A stretch of 64,000 nt of DNA from Magnaporthiopsis rhizophila (lineage: Eukaryota > Ascomycota > Sordariomycetes > Magnaporthales > Magnaporthaceae). Within the stretch, counting starts at the first letter, position 1. Every line of letters starts with the position of its first letter. Under the pieces are notes generated by a model. It saw nothing but the letters and a program-made list of their open reading frames with translations, was not told where the DNA came from and did no database searches. The stretch covers positions 1 through 64,000 of the forward strand of contig PYSS01000138.1 of the NCBI GenBank assembly GCA_003049465.1, written 5' to 3'. Positions 23,006 to 33,626 of this stretch are shown one piece after another. Position numbers and translations under genes: made by a program.

Positions 23006-26000
23006 TCAGTCGTCATCGGTCATGTGCCAGACGTTCGGCCCTGCCCGCTGGACGCTGTCCCTCAGCCGGGCAATGGCGGCGCCCCGCTTCTGCAGCCTGG
23101 CCCGGATCTGCGCCTTCTCCGGCTCCGTGTACCCGCTCAGCTTCTTGCGAGGCGACGACCCCAGCGTGCCGGGGCTTCCGTTGTACGACACCACCGACGA
23201 CACCAGCGCTCCCGGCGAGAAGATGGACCGCGACATGCGCTTCTGCGGCGTCGTGAAGGGCGAGTTGTCGCGGCTGCCGGGGCCGACGGATCCCTGGAGA
23301 CGGAGCTTGCGCAGCTGATTCTCCAGCACGTCCACGTCGCCGCTGCGCTTCTCGACCATGCTCGTCATCTTCAGGACCGTGCGCATGACCTGCTCCACCG
23401 TGGGGGCGGCCGTCGCGTGGTTGTTTCCGGTTCCACCGGCACCGGCGAGGTTCTTCCGGCTGCCCAGTCCGGTCCCGAGGCCGGCTCCGGCCGTGGCCAT
23501 CCTGGCTCGCAGTAGCGTGAGGGACTCCTCCGCTTCGACCAGAAGCTTCGAAAAGGCCGTGAACTGCTTCCGCAGATCTGCCTGCTGCGCCGCCTGCTCC
23601 GCACTCAGCGGAAGCGATCGCAGCGCCGACGTCTGCTCCGGGTCCATACGTGCCGCGATGTTCTTCTTGAGGTCCATCTCCTTTATCCGCAGCCGCGCAA
23701 GACCCCTGCTCAGCTCCTTGCACGCCTCCATCGTGTCCTCCAGATCCCTCACCCGACCGGCCTCGAGCTCGTCCCGTAATTCCTGGGTCAATATGTGATC
23801 CACGTCCTCGGCGTCGCACAAAAGCCAGTCGTCGTGGAACTCAAGATCATGCCGGCTCTTTCGCGGCGCGCCGGAAGGCTCTCTGAGCTTGCCCATATGC
23901 CCAAGGATGTACTCCTTTAGGTGTCGCGCATTGAGGCCTAGCGTGTCCACCATTCGGTTGATGTCGCGGAAGACCACTTCGTTTTGCTCCGCAACCGTTC
24001 TTCCAGCTTCAGGCACGCTGCCCGCATTGGTAACAAACTCGGCGAGGTGTAGAGTCGGCACGAGAGGCTCGTTGAGATACTCCTGCAGCCAGTCGTCGTC
24101 TTGATCTGATAAGGTTTGCGATTCCTCGGCCGCCTTCCTGGCCTGCGCCTTCCTCTGCTCCTCGACGTTGGGGTCGGGGGTAACACGTCTTGAAGGTGCC
24201 GCCGCCGTCGACCTGGATGTGGCAGAAAGACCACGTGTCGAGGGCTGCCTGGAGGCGCCCAGAATCTGCGACGCCATGCCGGGAGCGCTGACAGAGCGCG
24301 ACTCTGACCTGAAAACCCTGGGTGGCACGACGCCGCGAACTGGGCTGGGCGAACGCGGACTCGTTGCCAGCGGCTGCGAGAAGACTGGCGCGTTGATGTC
24401 ACCAAAAAGCCGGCGGGTTCCCGGCGGCGGCTCTGCAGCTGGGGTCAGCGAGAACACACTGCCCCCGATGCCGCCGAATGAGCTCTGAGGCGTGAATCCT
24501 GGGAGGCCTGTGGTTACCGTCGGACTGACGTCCTTGGCCACGTCGACGCCACTGCCTTCGCTCTCACCCGCCGAGCCTTGGTCTTCGTCGTCCCCAGATC
24601 CTCCCTCGTCCTCGTCCTCGTCGACTTCGGACAGCTCACCTTCGTCGTCCTCGGGACTACTGGGAATGGGTTGCTCGGGTACATCTTCCTCCTTGGGAAG
24701 TTTCGGCAATGAAGTGGGGGCTGGAAGCGGCTTTGGAGGCAGGACGCCCGGCGGTAGAGGAATGTCATCCAGCTTGTATTTGGACTTCTCCTTGATCGGG
24801 TCTGGCGGGAGAGGCGCTTCCTCTGGGACGGTTGTCGACTCTGGGCTAGGCTGTCGGCGAGTTTCTACAGACGACAATGGAGGGTCAGAAACCTTGATAT
24901 TGGTGGGTGACGCTGGCACCGACTCGAGCGTCCGGGTTGTGGAGGCCGATGATGAAGATGAATCAAAGAGGTTGTAGGGCGTCTTACTTGTGGTATCAGG
25001 TGGCAGCGGCGTCGAATCAGACTCATCTTTGATTTCTGGAGACTTCTTTGCGGGGGTTTGCGAAGGTGCACCGAAAATGCTGCCGGAACCGGTGGGCTTG
25101 GTTGCGCCTCCGAAGAGTCCGGCTGATGAGGTGCCACCGAATAGCTTGGAAGGTGCCGGAGTGGTAGTGGGCGTTGTTGATGCGCCAAATAGACCAGGCT
25201 TCGTCGCTGGCGGAGTCATATCGCTCTTGGAGCCGAAGACGGACGTTGTAGTTCCCGATGTACCCGAGGTAGAGCCAAGAGCACCGTCCTTGGGAGCAAA
25301 CGGGTTCGGCTTGTCATTCGGCGCTGAGCTCTTGGCAAACGGATTCGGCTTGCTGTCCGGAGCTGAGCTATTGGCAAACGGGTTCGGCTTGTCGTTCGGT
25401 GCAGAGCTCTTGGGAGCAAACGGGTTGGGCTTGTCGCCCTCGCCCGGGGATGCGGCCGCCTTCGATTCGGAGTCGGAGCCAAAGGTAGAAGTCTGTTTGG
25501 CAACTGTGTTCGCCTGCTCGTTCGATGTCCCAGACCCAGTCGGCGCGCCGAAAATCGATTTGGGGGCGCTCGGTTTCGACCCAAAGATGCTGGTAGGCTT
25601 CTGCTCGGTGGATGCGATGGAAGCCGACCCAAAGAGGCCAGCCGGCTTCTGCTCAGTGGGCGCGCTCGGAGAGGATCCGAACAGGCCGGTTGGCTTTTGC
25701 TCGCTGGATGCGCCAAGAGCGGACCCAAAAAGACCCGTCGGTTTCTGCTCGGTAGACGCGCTAGGGGATGACCCAAAGAGGCCGGCTGGTTTCTGCTCGG
25801 CGGATGAGGTGAGAGTCGACCCAAACAGTCCCGTTGGCTTTTGCTCGGTGGATGTGCTTAGGGCGGATCCAAACAAGCCGGCTGGCTTCTGCTGAGCGGG
25901 GGCGCCTGTGGTGGCCCCGAAGATGCTGGTTGGCTTTTGCTCCGCAGGTTCTGGCTTTTCGGTCTCCATGCTGGCCTCCTTCGACTCTGGGCTGGCGGCA

Positions 26001-28201
26001 GCAGCGGGCGCTGCCTTGGCCGCGTCCCCAAGCGACAGGCCGAATCCAGCACCGAAGAGAGAACCGCCGCCACCGGATCCTGTTGACGGAGTCTCGTTGT
26101 CGTGGGCGGTCTGGGGATCCGCCTTGAAGGTCGTGCCGAGAACGAAGGGGGTAGAGCCGAAGGTTGAGCCGCCGCTGCCGCCCGCGCCGGCGGCGGGCTT
26201 GGCGGCTGGGGGAGGGAACGATGTGGTCTGATCCATGGCCGTGTCCTGCGATGGCGGGGCGAAAGATCCCGACGGCTTGCTGGACGCAAAGATGCTCCCG
26301 CCACTACTGGCACCGCCACCAAGCGCCCCAAAGCCACCCTTAGTGGCAAAGGCTGAGAACCCGCCAGAGGCTGGGGTCGAGGTGCCGCTGCCGAAAACCT
26401 TGTTGGCCCCGGCGGACCCGGCGCTGCTGCCGAATGCAGGTTGCCCGAATGTCGCCCCGGCGGTGGATGAACTGGCCGTCGCCCAGGGCGACGCCTTGGC
26501 GGCCCCCATGCCTCCCAGCGAAGAGGTCTGACCGAAAGCACTTGTAGTCTGCCCGCCAATAGCGGACGGTGATCCAAAAGCAGGTGCCCCAAAGGTTGGG
26601 CCTGAGCCGCCAGACGTATTACCTCCAAACGCAGTGGACCCGAAGGTCGTGCCAGTTGAGGGGGCACTAGTTGACGATGCGCCCCAGGGAGACGTCTTTG
26701 CACCGAGAGCCGAGGAGCCTCCAAATGCAGGCGCCACAGAAGCGGGCGAGCCGAAACCACTGCGCGCTGGGGAAGCAGCAGCCGGCGAGCCAAAACCTCC
26801 GGGCCTTGTGGGAGATGTCACGGAGGCGGCTGGAGGAGATGCACCCTGGGCGATGGCGATGCCTGGGTACGTCGAGCCCTCGCGGATGGAGTCATTGTAG
26901 ACGATCCACCAGACGGCCAAGACGCCCTCGTTGTTCAGCGCCCAGAGCGCGGGGAGCGGGCCAGGCGACTCCTCTATCTCATCCGTCGTGATGGGCTTGT
27001 ACACCTTGTCCTTGCTAGACAAGTCCAGGGCCGTTCCGATCGGGAAAGTGTCCATAAAGTCCTCTCCCATGGGCAGTTGGGCCCGCTTGGTGTCGTCGGC
27101 GAACTCGGTGGTGGTGAAGACGTTGGTGATCTTCTCGGCAGGGACGTCGCTGGTCAGCGGGGCTTTAGACCGGGTCAGAAGACCTATCGCCTCTCTTGAC
27201 GTGGAAGAGACGATGAGGACGTCTTGAAGGTTTGGTGGGAAATCCTTCAGTCTGGCTATGGTATGGTGAGGCTTTTTGTCAAAGGTATAAGGCTCCACAG
27301 GGTCCGTCAGCTTCTGAAACGTGAACGTCGGCGCAGCGCCCTTCTCTTGATGTCGCGTGATAACATGGTAGGCCGAGGTAGGGTCGCCGCTTGTTGCGTT
27401 GTGGACCGCCATAAACACGTGGTTCTCGAGCCAAACAAGGGACGCGACGTGGAAGTCACCCAAGGTAGGCGGCTTGGGTATGTCTGCCTGGTGCGCTCCA
27501 TCGGGCTTGATCTGCGCAATCGAGCCATCAGCCAGGCCGGCGACGAGCTGCTTCCCCTTGGTACTCCAGGCGGCACATGAGACACCAGACCGAAGCAGGG
27601 GCCCGTTGGGACCCGAGACCAGACCTCTCTGCTTCAGGTTGGCGATCAACAGGTTCCCGTTGTTGGTGACGGCGATGATGAGCTCAGCCAGCTCGGGCAT
27701 CGGGTTAGGCACCAGGGCGCGCAGAGTCTCGCCGCTGGTCGATATCTCCATGGCTGGTTGTGTCGAGCCCTGCGAGAGCGACTGGACGTCGTAGACTGCC
27801 AGACCGCCACCCGTCTCGGCGGACATGACAAGGTATTGCTCATCGGCCGTGAATGCCAGTTGCGATATGCGCACGGGCAATGGGAGTTTCGCCTGGGGCT
27901 CAAACGGGCGAACGTCGCTGTCGTCGGGCTTGGGCGCCTCGAAGCCCTTGCGAACGGACTCGGTGGTGGCGATGTGGACCGCGTCAGGCCCGGCTGCGGC
28001 GACCAGGCCCTTCTTGGGGGCGATGCTGATCAGGGACGCGGTCGGGGCGGGCAGGTCGGTCCATTTTGGCGTCAGTTGAAGCTTTGCGTCGCCGGCAATC
28101 GTGAGGAAGCCGAGGCTTTCGGTCTGGATGAGCTCTAGCTCGGATACCTGGCCTGCAGCTCCCGCCGCCGACGAGCCGCCAGCGAAGCCGCCGAAGGCCA
28201 T
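23006..28201 (-). CDS. nup159: FG nucleoporin of the Nup159/Nup214 type (cytoplasmic face of the nuclear pore)
   Basis: Intronless, 1731 aa. The start is the ATG at 28201 (MAFGGFAGG); an open frame extends to 28213 but has no ATG there. Seen: an N-terminal beta-propeller-like region to about residue 440 (FLTIAGDAKLQL, ISQLAFTADEQYLVMSAETG, VSCAAWSTKGKQLVAGLADG). Then about 600 residues of FG repeats with FGS, FGA and LFG motifs. These include a 16-residue tandem array built on EQKPTGLFGS (about 757-880) and a KPNPFA series (about 920-970). An acidic stretch lies near 1180-1207, and coiled-coil-rich sequence (about 1390-1630) closes the protein. Known: Nup159/Nup214 recruits the helicase Dbp5 through its propeller for mRNA export and binds Nup82 and Nsp1 through its C-terminal coiled coil. 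The domain order supports the assignment strongly. The FG array is probably length-variable between strains. Confidence 0.9.
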   Translation of the reverse strand: MAFGGFAGGSSAAGAAGQVSELELIQTESLGFLTIAGDAKLQLTPKWTDLPAPTASLISIAPKKGLVAAAGPDAVHIATTESVRKGFEAPKPDDSDVRPFEPQAKLPLPVRISQLAFTADEQYLVMSAETGGGLAVYDVQSLSQGSTQPAMEISTSGETLRALVPNPMPELAELIIAVTNNGNLLIANLKQRGLVSGPNGPLLRSGVSCAAWSTKGKQLVAGLADGSIAQIKPDGAHQADIPKPPTLGDFHVASLVWLENHVFMAVHNATSGDPTSAYHVITRHQEKGAAPTFTFQKLTDPVEPYTFDKKPHHTIARLKDFPPNLQDVLIVSSTSREAIGLLTRSKAPLTSDVPAEKITNVFTTTEFADDTKRAQLPMGEDFMDTFPIGTALDLSSKDKVYKPITTDEIEESPGPLPALWALNNEGVLAVWWIVYNDSIREGSTYPGIAIAQGASPPAASVTSPTRPGGFGSPAAASPARSGFGSPASVAPAFGGSSALGAKTSPWGASSTSAPSTGTTFGSTAFGGNTSGGSGPTFGAPAFGSPSAIGGQTTSAFGQTSSLGGMGAAKASPWATASSSTAGATFGQPAFGSSAGSAGANKVFGSGTSTPASGGFSAFATKGGFGALGGGASSGGSIFASSKPSGSFAPPSQDTAMDQTTSFPPPAAKPAAGAGGSGGSTFGSTPFVLGTTFKADPQTAHDNETPSTGSGGGGSLFGAGFGLSLGDAAKAAPAAAASPESKEASMETEKPEPAEQKPTSIFGATTGAPAQQKPAGLFGSALSTSTEQKPTGLFGSTLTSSAEQKPAGLFGSSPSASTEQKPTGLFGSALGASSEQKPTGLFGSSPSAPTEQKPAGLFGSASIASTEQKPTSIFGSKPSAPKSIFGAPTGSGTSNEQANTVAKQTSTFGSDSESKAAASPGEGDKPNPFAPKSSAPNDKPNPFANSSAPDSKPNPFAKSSAPNDKPNPFAPKDGALGSTSGTSGTTTSVFGSKSDMTPPATKPGLFGASTTPTTTPAPSKLFGGTSSAGLFGGATKPTGSGSIFGAPSQTPAKKSPEIKDESDSTPLPPDTTSKTPYNLFDSSSSSASTTRTLESVPASPTNIKVSDPPLSSVETRRQPSPESTTVPEEAPLPPDPIKEKSKYKLDDIPLPPGVLPPKPLPAPTSLPKLPKEEDVPEQPIPSSPEDDEGELSEVDEDEDEGGSGDDEDQGSAGESEGSGVDVAKDVSPTVTTGLPGFTPQSSFGGIGGSVFSLTPAAEPPPGTRRLFGDINAPVFSQPLATSPRSPSPVRGVVPPRVFRSESRSVSAPGMASQILGASRQPSTRGLSATSRSTAAAPSRRVTPDPNVEEQRKAQARKAAEESQTLSDQDDDWLQEYLNEPLVPTLHLAEFVTNAGSVPEAGRTVAEQNEVVFRDINRMVDTLGLNARHLKEYILGHMGKLREPSGAPRKSRHDLEFHDDWLLCDAEDVDHILTQELRDELEAGRVRDLEDTMEACKELSRGLARLRIKEMDLKKNIAARMDPEQTSALRSLPLSAEQAAQQADLRKQFTAFSKLLVEAEESLTLLRARMATAGAGLGTGLGSRKNLAGAGGTGNNHATAAPTVEQVMRTVLKMTSMVEKRSGDVDVLENQLRKLRLQGSVGPGSRDNSPFTTPQKRMSRSIFSPGALVSSVVSYNGSPGTLGSSPRKKLSGYTEPEKAQIRARLQKRGAAIARLRDSVQRAGPNVWHMTDDD
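25560..25945 (-). repeat. 48-bp coding minisatellite in the nucleoporin gene
   Basis: About eight degenerate tandem copies of a 48-bp unit, each encoding 16 residues around the core EQKP(T/A)(G/S)(L/I)FGS. Neighbouring units differ mainly in the linker (STST, TSSA, SAST, GASS, SAPT). It lies in the FG region and stays in frame throughout. Boundaries are approximate. Confidence 0.85.
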
Positions 28202-29156
28202 AGCTGCCGCCAAGTGTCGGCCTCTTGGTGGGAGTTGACCAGTGTCCTACAAGCTATCCGGGCTTCGCATCGAGTGGCTTTCGTGTGTGTCGGTCGGTTG
28301 TTGGGTGTTGGCTGAAATCTCCAATCTCGTCTATCTCAAAGCGTGATCCAAACGCAACTGTTTCCGTCACCAAAACAGTCCCAGACCCGCCTGAGCCTGG
28401 GACGGACAAAAAAGGGAACTGGGATGAGTAGAAAACGAAAAGGCCCGTGGAAGTGCCCTCAAGCGCCGGAATACACCCAGGGTATTGAGGAAGTGGCGGG
28501 AAGCAAGGTGTCCAAGGCTGGGTTGAAAGCGGCCTTGCACGCGGGCCCTGGTGTTGAGTGCCTGGCGAAGAGAATGCGACGCGCCTTTTAAAGTGGGTCT
28601 GGCGCCAGAAAATCGTAGGACCCCTGCAGCTAGAGCCTTGGCATGAATCAATGAAGCTTGGGCCACATTGAGCTCCGGCGAGCAGCAGCCAGACGGTATC
28701 ATGTCCCGTCTCTATAAAGATGCGTCCTTGAACAATCTAAGCATATACGCTATAATGGCGATAACTGAGGGCCAGTTTGCACCCAAGCATTCTACCTGGG
28801 GGACAGAGGAACATTGAGAAATGTGGAGTGCACAGCAACCGTTCAGCCCATCCTGATTATTCGCAAGAACGCCGTCTATGTCAATCCCCACGTCAAAAGC
28901 AACAGACAACATCATCGCCGCCCATTTATGCCGCGGTCTATCAATGTTGGTTGCGTCCATCCGTTTGGTTTGGTCGCATTGCCGCCATATCCGAGTGCAT
29001 CCTGCCCCACCCAGTAGCCAAGGCCGCATCTCGTGAGTGGAGGAGGGACTTAACATTACAGCGGCCCTACCCCCCCATGCCGCCGTACTAGCCCTTCCGC
29101 TCTTCGGCCCGTCACGAAGATGGGGGAGGATAGCCATGCCAGCATAACAAGTACAC
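28202..29156. other. Intergenic: nucleoporin promoter and Pup1 3' flank
   Basis: About 950 bp between two minus-strand genes. No frame resembles a protein. The nucleoporin leader and promoter lie next to 28201, and the proteasome gene terminator next to 29157. Confidence 0.55.
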
Positions 29157-30091
29157 TCATGAGTCGATCTCCATGCCTTCGGTCTCGCGTGGTATCTCGG
29201 TGACGCTGACCAGGTTGCTCAGCTCGCCCTTCTTCACGATCCTCTGGTTGAGGACGGCGGTGGTGCCGCGGGCAAACTTGTAGGTCTGCAGCTTCTGGGA
29301 CCGCTCGTTGGGGGTGATGTAGTTGCGCATGAGCGTGGTCTTGTCGGCCGTGATGACGGCCACGTCAACGTTGCTGCCGGAGCCCAGATCGTTCCAGATG
29401 CCGGCCTGGATGGCGTCGCTGCACAGCTTGACGGCCTGGTCGCGGTCCAGCTCGGCCCGCCACTGCGTCTCGAACACCGACATGGCGGCCAGCGAGCCGG
29501 ACCCCATGGTGACGTAGGGCAGCTTGTCGGTGCTGCCGTGCGCGTGCACCGTGAACAGGTGCGTCCCCGTGGGGTCGACGCCGGCCACGACCAGGTAGGC
29601 GCCGATGTGGCCCTGGTACTGGAAGAGGTGCTGCTTGAGCATGGTCATGCACGTCACCACGCGCGGCTTGCGGCCCGTCGAGAGCGAGTGCAGCTCCAGC
29701 TGCGATGAGATGATGGCTGTCGTGAACTCGGTGTCGGCCGCCGTGCCCGCGCCCGCGCACCAGATCTGCGGCGAGATGTAGTGCAGCTTCTCGCAGTTCT
29801 TGTCCGCCACGATCGGTCCGCTCGTCGCTCGGGTATCGGCCGCGATCTGTCAAGCCCAAGAAGAGAGGGGGCCGCTCCTGTCAGTCGCGGGCGTGGGGAA
29901 AGGCGGGCCGCGGTGGCAGCTTGCACGCCACCGTATCTAGTAAGCTTCCTGCCCGGAGAACTTACCACGACGCCGCCATTGTAGATGCAGCCGACGATTG
30001 TGGTGCCCGTGCTCGTGGCCTTGGGGAGCGGCACCCCGCGGGCGTGCAGCGCATTATTGCGGTTGACGTTTGAGAAGTCGAAGCCAGGCAT
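29157..30091 (-). CDS. pup1: 20S proteasome subunit beta-2 (trypsin-like), Pup1
   Basis: Exons 30091-29966 and 29846-29157 (271 aa); the intron has donor GTAAG and acceptor GACAG, phase 0. Seen: the propeptide MPGFDFSNVNRNNALHARG ends before TTIVG, so Thr30 would become the N-terminal catalytic threonine after self-cleavage. The junction produces IAADTRATSGPIVADKNCEK, a family hallmark. Later motifs are IWCAGAGTAADTE, TMGSGSLAAMSVFE, and the C-terminal extension YKFARGTTAVL that in the family wraps the neighbouring beta-3 subunit. Known: beta-2 provides cleavage after basic residues in the 20S core particle. Length and motif order are normal. Confidence 0.97.
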
Positions 30092-31121
30092 CTTGGGCTG
30101 CTAGAAGCTGGAGGCTTATACAAGGTGTGATGCTGATAGCGGTTGCCAATTTTCGACTTCGTCGGCGTGGTGGCGGCGGTGGTGGTCGCGAGGGGGAGCT
30201 CGGGGTATGTGGTTGGAGCTTGAGGACTGGTCGCCTTACGTTATTGCGGCAGCCTTGTCTGGAGGGTCCCGCTTTGTGGGGCGCTGGCAACCTGGCCGCG
30301 GCTTGCCGTGGGTTTGAGATGCTGACGACTGCGAAGCAAACGGCCGTTCACTATTGACGATCAATCAACATTGCCCTGTAGTCGTTATAATGCGGGTCCC
30401 GGGGGAAATTGTCGTATTGTTTTATCTCTTGTGTATTAGATGGAGTGTCTAAGGAGTAGCCCGTGTCCACGTTCTTCCCGGGGCTACGAGTATCCCTCAT
30501 TGCCTAGCATCGTGGACACCAGCTAGAGATGACACGTGACTGTTTCTGACCAGATGCTACAACCCTCAGATTCAGAGTGCATGGCAGGGACGATATCGTG
30601 GGGTCGAATGGTCCGCAATTGCCTCTGCGCCAGTTCTCACATCGTGGTCAATCCCTGCCACCTGGTAAAGAAGTCCACTGTCGTATTCTCTTATTCGGTT
30701 GTATCAGACCCACATCCTTGTGCCTCCCTCCGTATGCGTATGGAATTGCTTCCCGAGAAAGAACTTTCAAGTTTATAGAACGCAACATATTCTTCCATCA
30801 TCCGCATTCCGCTCTGTGATGTGATTTAATGTTCATTCAAGACCCAACGCGGCAACCATTAACAGAGATATCAACACCAAAACCAAATGCTCCTCATTGA
30901 GTCATGCTTCCATGTCATTTTCTTAAGATATCCTGCTATTTTTTTCGAAAGCAAAATCCCATATGGACTCCGTTCGGAAGAAACGCGACTAGGGGTATGT
31001 AGGCTAAGGCTGTGCAAGGGGTCATTATCATACGGGACGTAACATGTATATACGGGTGTGCCAGCGTGTGTGGGATAATTATGCTGACGGCGGGATGGGC
31101 TGCTGTCGATATCGTGGAGTA
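30092..31121. other. Intergenic: Pup1 promoter and Sel1-gene 3' flank
   Basis: About 1 kb, more AT-rich than the flanking genes. I see no ORF, RNA gene or clear repeat. Confidence 0.55.
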
Positions 31122-33496
31122 TCACGAGTCGGCCGCCTCCTTGTCCTTGTTCCTTCTACTGAAAAGACCACCTCGTGTCCGTGACTTGGAGCGAGATTTC
31201 TTGTCAGACTTTGGAGATGACGAAACCTCGGCATTGTCGTTGTATTTTGCTTTGTGGATCCTATGCAAAGCAGCAGTCATGGAAGTCAGTCGTTGAGCTT
31301 TGGCAAACCGCACACCTAAGATACCTTACGTGACAAGAGGCGGAGAAAATCACTGACCAGCTATTGCCCACCATGCTCATGCCCTTGGCCTCGGCCATGC
31401 GGTAAAAATGTGCGCTCTTCTTCAAGTCCTTCTTGCACCCGACGCCCTGGGCGTAGCAGAACCCGGCTTCCGCCAGAGCATCGACGTCTCCCCAATCTGT
31501 GCGCACTCAAAGTCAGCCAACCGTATGCAAAGATTGCGGACAAGTAGTGAATCAAGGCAATGCATGAAGTGCCAACGGGATCCAACTTACTGCCGGCGAT
31601 CTCAAAACACCTCAAGGCAAGCGCCTTGTCCTGCTCGATTCCCCATCCGTTCATATGGCTGACACCAAGCTCGTAGATGCTGAGGGCAAACTGTGCCTTC
31701 CGTGTCTTGTTCTCGTGGAAGTCCACTCGCTTGCCATCCTTGGGTTGACCTTCGATGTCGGCAACTTCGAGCCCAGCATAGTCAGCAGCCTTGCGCAGCC
31801 ATTCCACGCCCTCGCGCTGGTTCGCTCTCATTCCCCAGCCATGTCGGCATGCAAGCGCGTAAAGTAGCATTCCCGTCGGGTGGCCTTGCTTAGCGGCGTG
31901 TCGCAAGTGATAGGTCGACTCGCCGAGCGACCCTTGTTGGTGCAACTCGATTGCCTTGGTCACATGTTCCTCTGCGGGTATATCTGCCGCCGAGGCGAGC
32001 GAGTGCAAAGAGCGTGCGGGTCGCAGAGTGCTAGTCGAATCGCTCGTCGTTGTTGACGCTGCCGTGTGCGCTCGCCGGACGCCTTCAGTGTGCGGTGAGG
32101 TCCTGGAAGGACCTGCGCCGGAGTCTTCCGAGGACCGGCCGCCCTCAGTCGAAGGGCCGCTGGCAGACGGCGATGGTTGAAGGGCGGGACCAAGTGCCTC
32201 CTGGCTGAGCTTGCTCCGCGGATGGTTCCCTGCCGAACTGGAAGGGCGAGTAGGGGGAGACGGCGGTGCCTGGCCAATGGCATGCATGTCGTGGGACGTA
32301 GCTGCGGTTTGATCCGAGGCTGGCCCTTGGGTCTGCTGGTCCGCAAACTGCGAGGACCGCTGTAGCATCTTCCCCCTAGGAAGGGCGTACTTGGAGTAAA
32401 TGTAGGATGGTGCCCCAGGTTTGTCATCACCAGGAGTGTCTGGAAACATCTCGCTGTTCATGCTGATGGGGGTGTTCACATTCTCGTCCACGAATACGAA
32501 CGAACCTTGGCTGTCCGACGATAGCTGGCGTTGAGGTAGGTCGAGTCCCGGCGTGCTTGCTCGGCTCAGAGGTCTTGAGAAGTTGAAGGATGGTTTGGGA
32601 AGGGGGCCAGACACGTCTGAGCTTATAGATGGAGACCTCTGATAGGAATTCATTGCAGGAGAGTGGAGTCCTGTGCCGCTGCTTGCGGATAGCTTGCGCA
32701 TGTTGTTGTTTGACTGATGCGAGGCGCTCATGGACGAACGCGAGCCCTCTCCATATGACGACTCGGTGGGTGTGGACATAGCACTGGGCGATCTGCTCGG
32801 GAGGAAGGATCGCGGTGGGGCAAGACCGTGGAGGTCGAACGAGCTGGCTTTGGTGTTCTTGTCCAGGGATTGGGCTTGCATCTGGTTTTGACCAGCCGTC
32901 GATGGAGGACGACGCCGAGGCGACACAGGCTCAGGGGTCTTCTCGGAGCCTGCTATGCTGCTCATTGGTGAAGGCGAGCGCTCTGTTCTCGCACCGAATA
33001 GTCCACCGTTCTCCTCGATCCTCTCGGGTATCCTGCCGCGGCTGTGGTCTAGAAACGGGTTCGGCGGTACGAACGGCAGCGGTGCGTCGGGCGTGGCTGG
33101 GATGCGGCTCATCCGTGGATGCATCGATACTGGCCTGTTCGGAAGCTCCTCCACCTCTGCCTTGGTTCCCGAGCCGGACGCAGATTGCGGCTGCGGCGAA
33201 TCTGCATGATCCGAGACCGAATCGTGGGACAGGGAGCGAAAGTAGTCGGATCTCCCTTGGACCACAAGAGGGCTCTCAGTGGTCAGGGGAGGTAACCTGC
33301 TGATTCTTCTGTCGGCCTTGGCGCTCTCCTCCAGCTGTCTGGCAAGCATCCGACTGTGCAGGGCGAACGCATCGAGAGGAGAGAGCTCCGGGGGAGCTTC
33401 ACCGGCAACGTGGAGCCTTGGTGATCTGAGGGGTCGAGAAACAGGAGCCTGCGACTGCGTGCGCAGGTCGATAAGGCTGGGTCGTGGAGCCGTCAT
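31122..33496 (-). CDS. Sel1-repeat protein, Nif1/Dsf2-like
   Basis: Exons 33496-31591, 31496-31358 and 31260-31122 (727 aa). The first junction gives CFEIAGNWGDVDALAEAGFC. The second (donor GTCAGT, acceptor GCATAG) gives GNSWIHKAKYNDN; using the nearer CTTAG acceptor would bring a stop into frame. Start: ATG at 33496 (MTAPRPSLIDLRTQ). An open frame upstream only runs through a T tract and is not supported. Seen: a long Ser/Pro-rich disordered N-terminal half, then Sel1-like helical repeats from about residue 509 (KAIELHQQGSLGESTYHLRH, GMLLYALACRHGWG, FALSIYELGVSHMNGWGIEQ, GFCYAQGVGCKKDLKKSAHF), then a basic tail (SKSRTRGGLFSRRNKDKE). Known: fungal proteins of this architecture include S. pombe Nif1, which inhibits the kinase Nim1/Cdr1, and yeast Dsf2. 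Function by similarity only. Confidence 0.88.
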
Positions 33497-33587
33497 GGTT
33501 CGAGATGCGGCCAGGCCGTATGGGAGCGGGTAGAACACGGAAGGGAGGAATCGATAGGAGAGTGGCCCCGTCGGGCTGTTGGTTTTT

Positions 33588-33588
<1 letters not shown>

Positions 33589-33624
<36 letters not shown>
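33589..33624 (-). repeat. 36-base poly-A tract upstream of the Sel1-gene start
   Basis: An uninterrupted run of T on the plus strand, so poly-A in the sense of the Sel1 gene, about 93 bases before its ATG. It may lie in the promoter or 5' leader. Confidence 0.9.
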
Positions 33625-33626
<2 letters not shown>

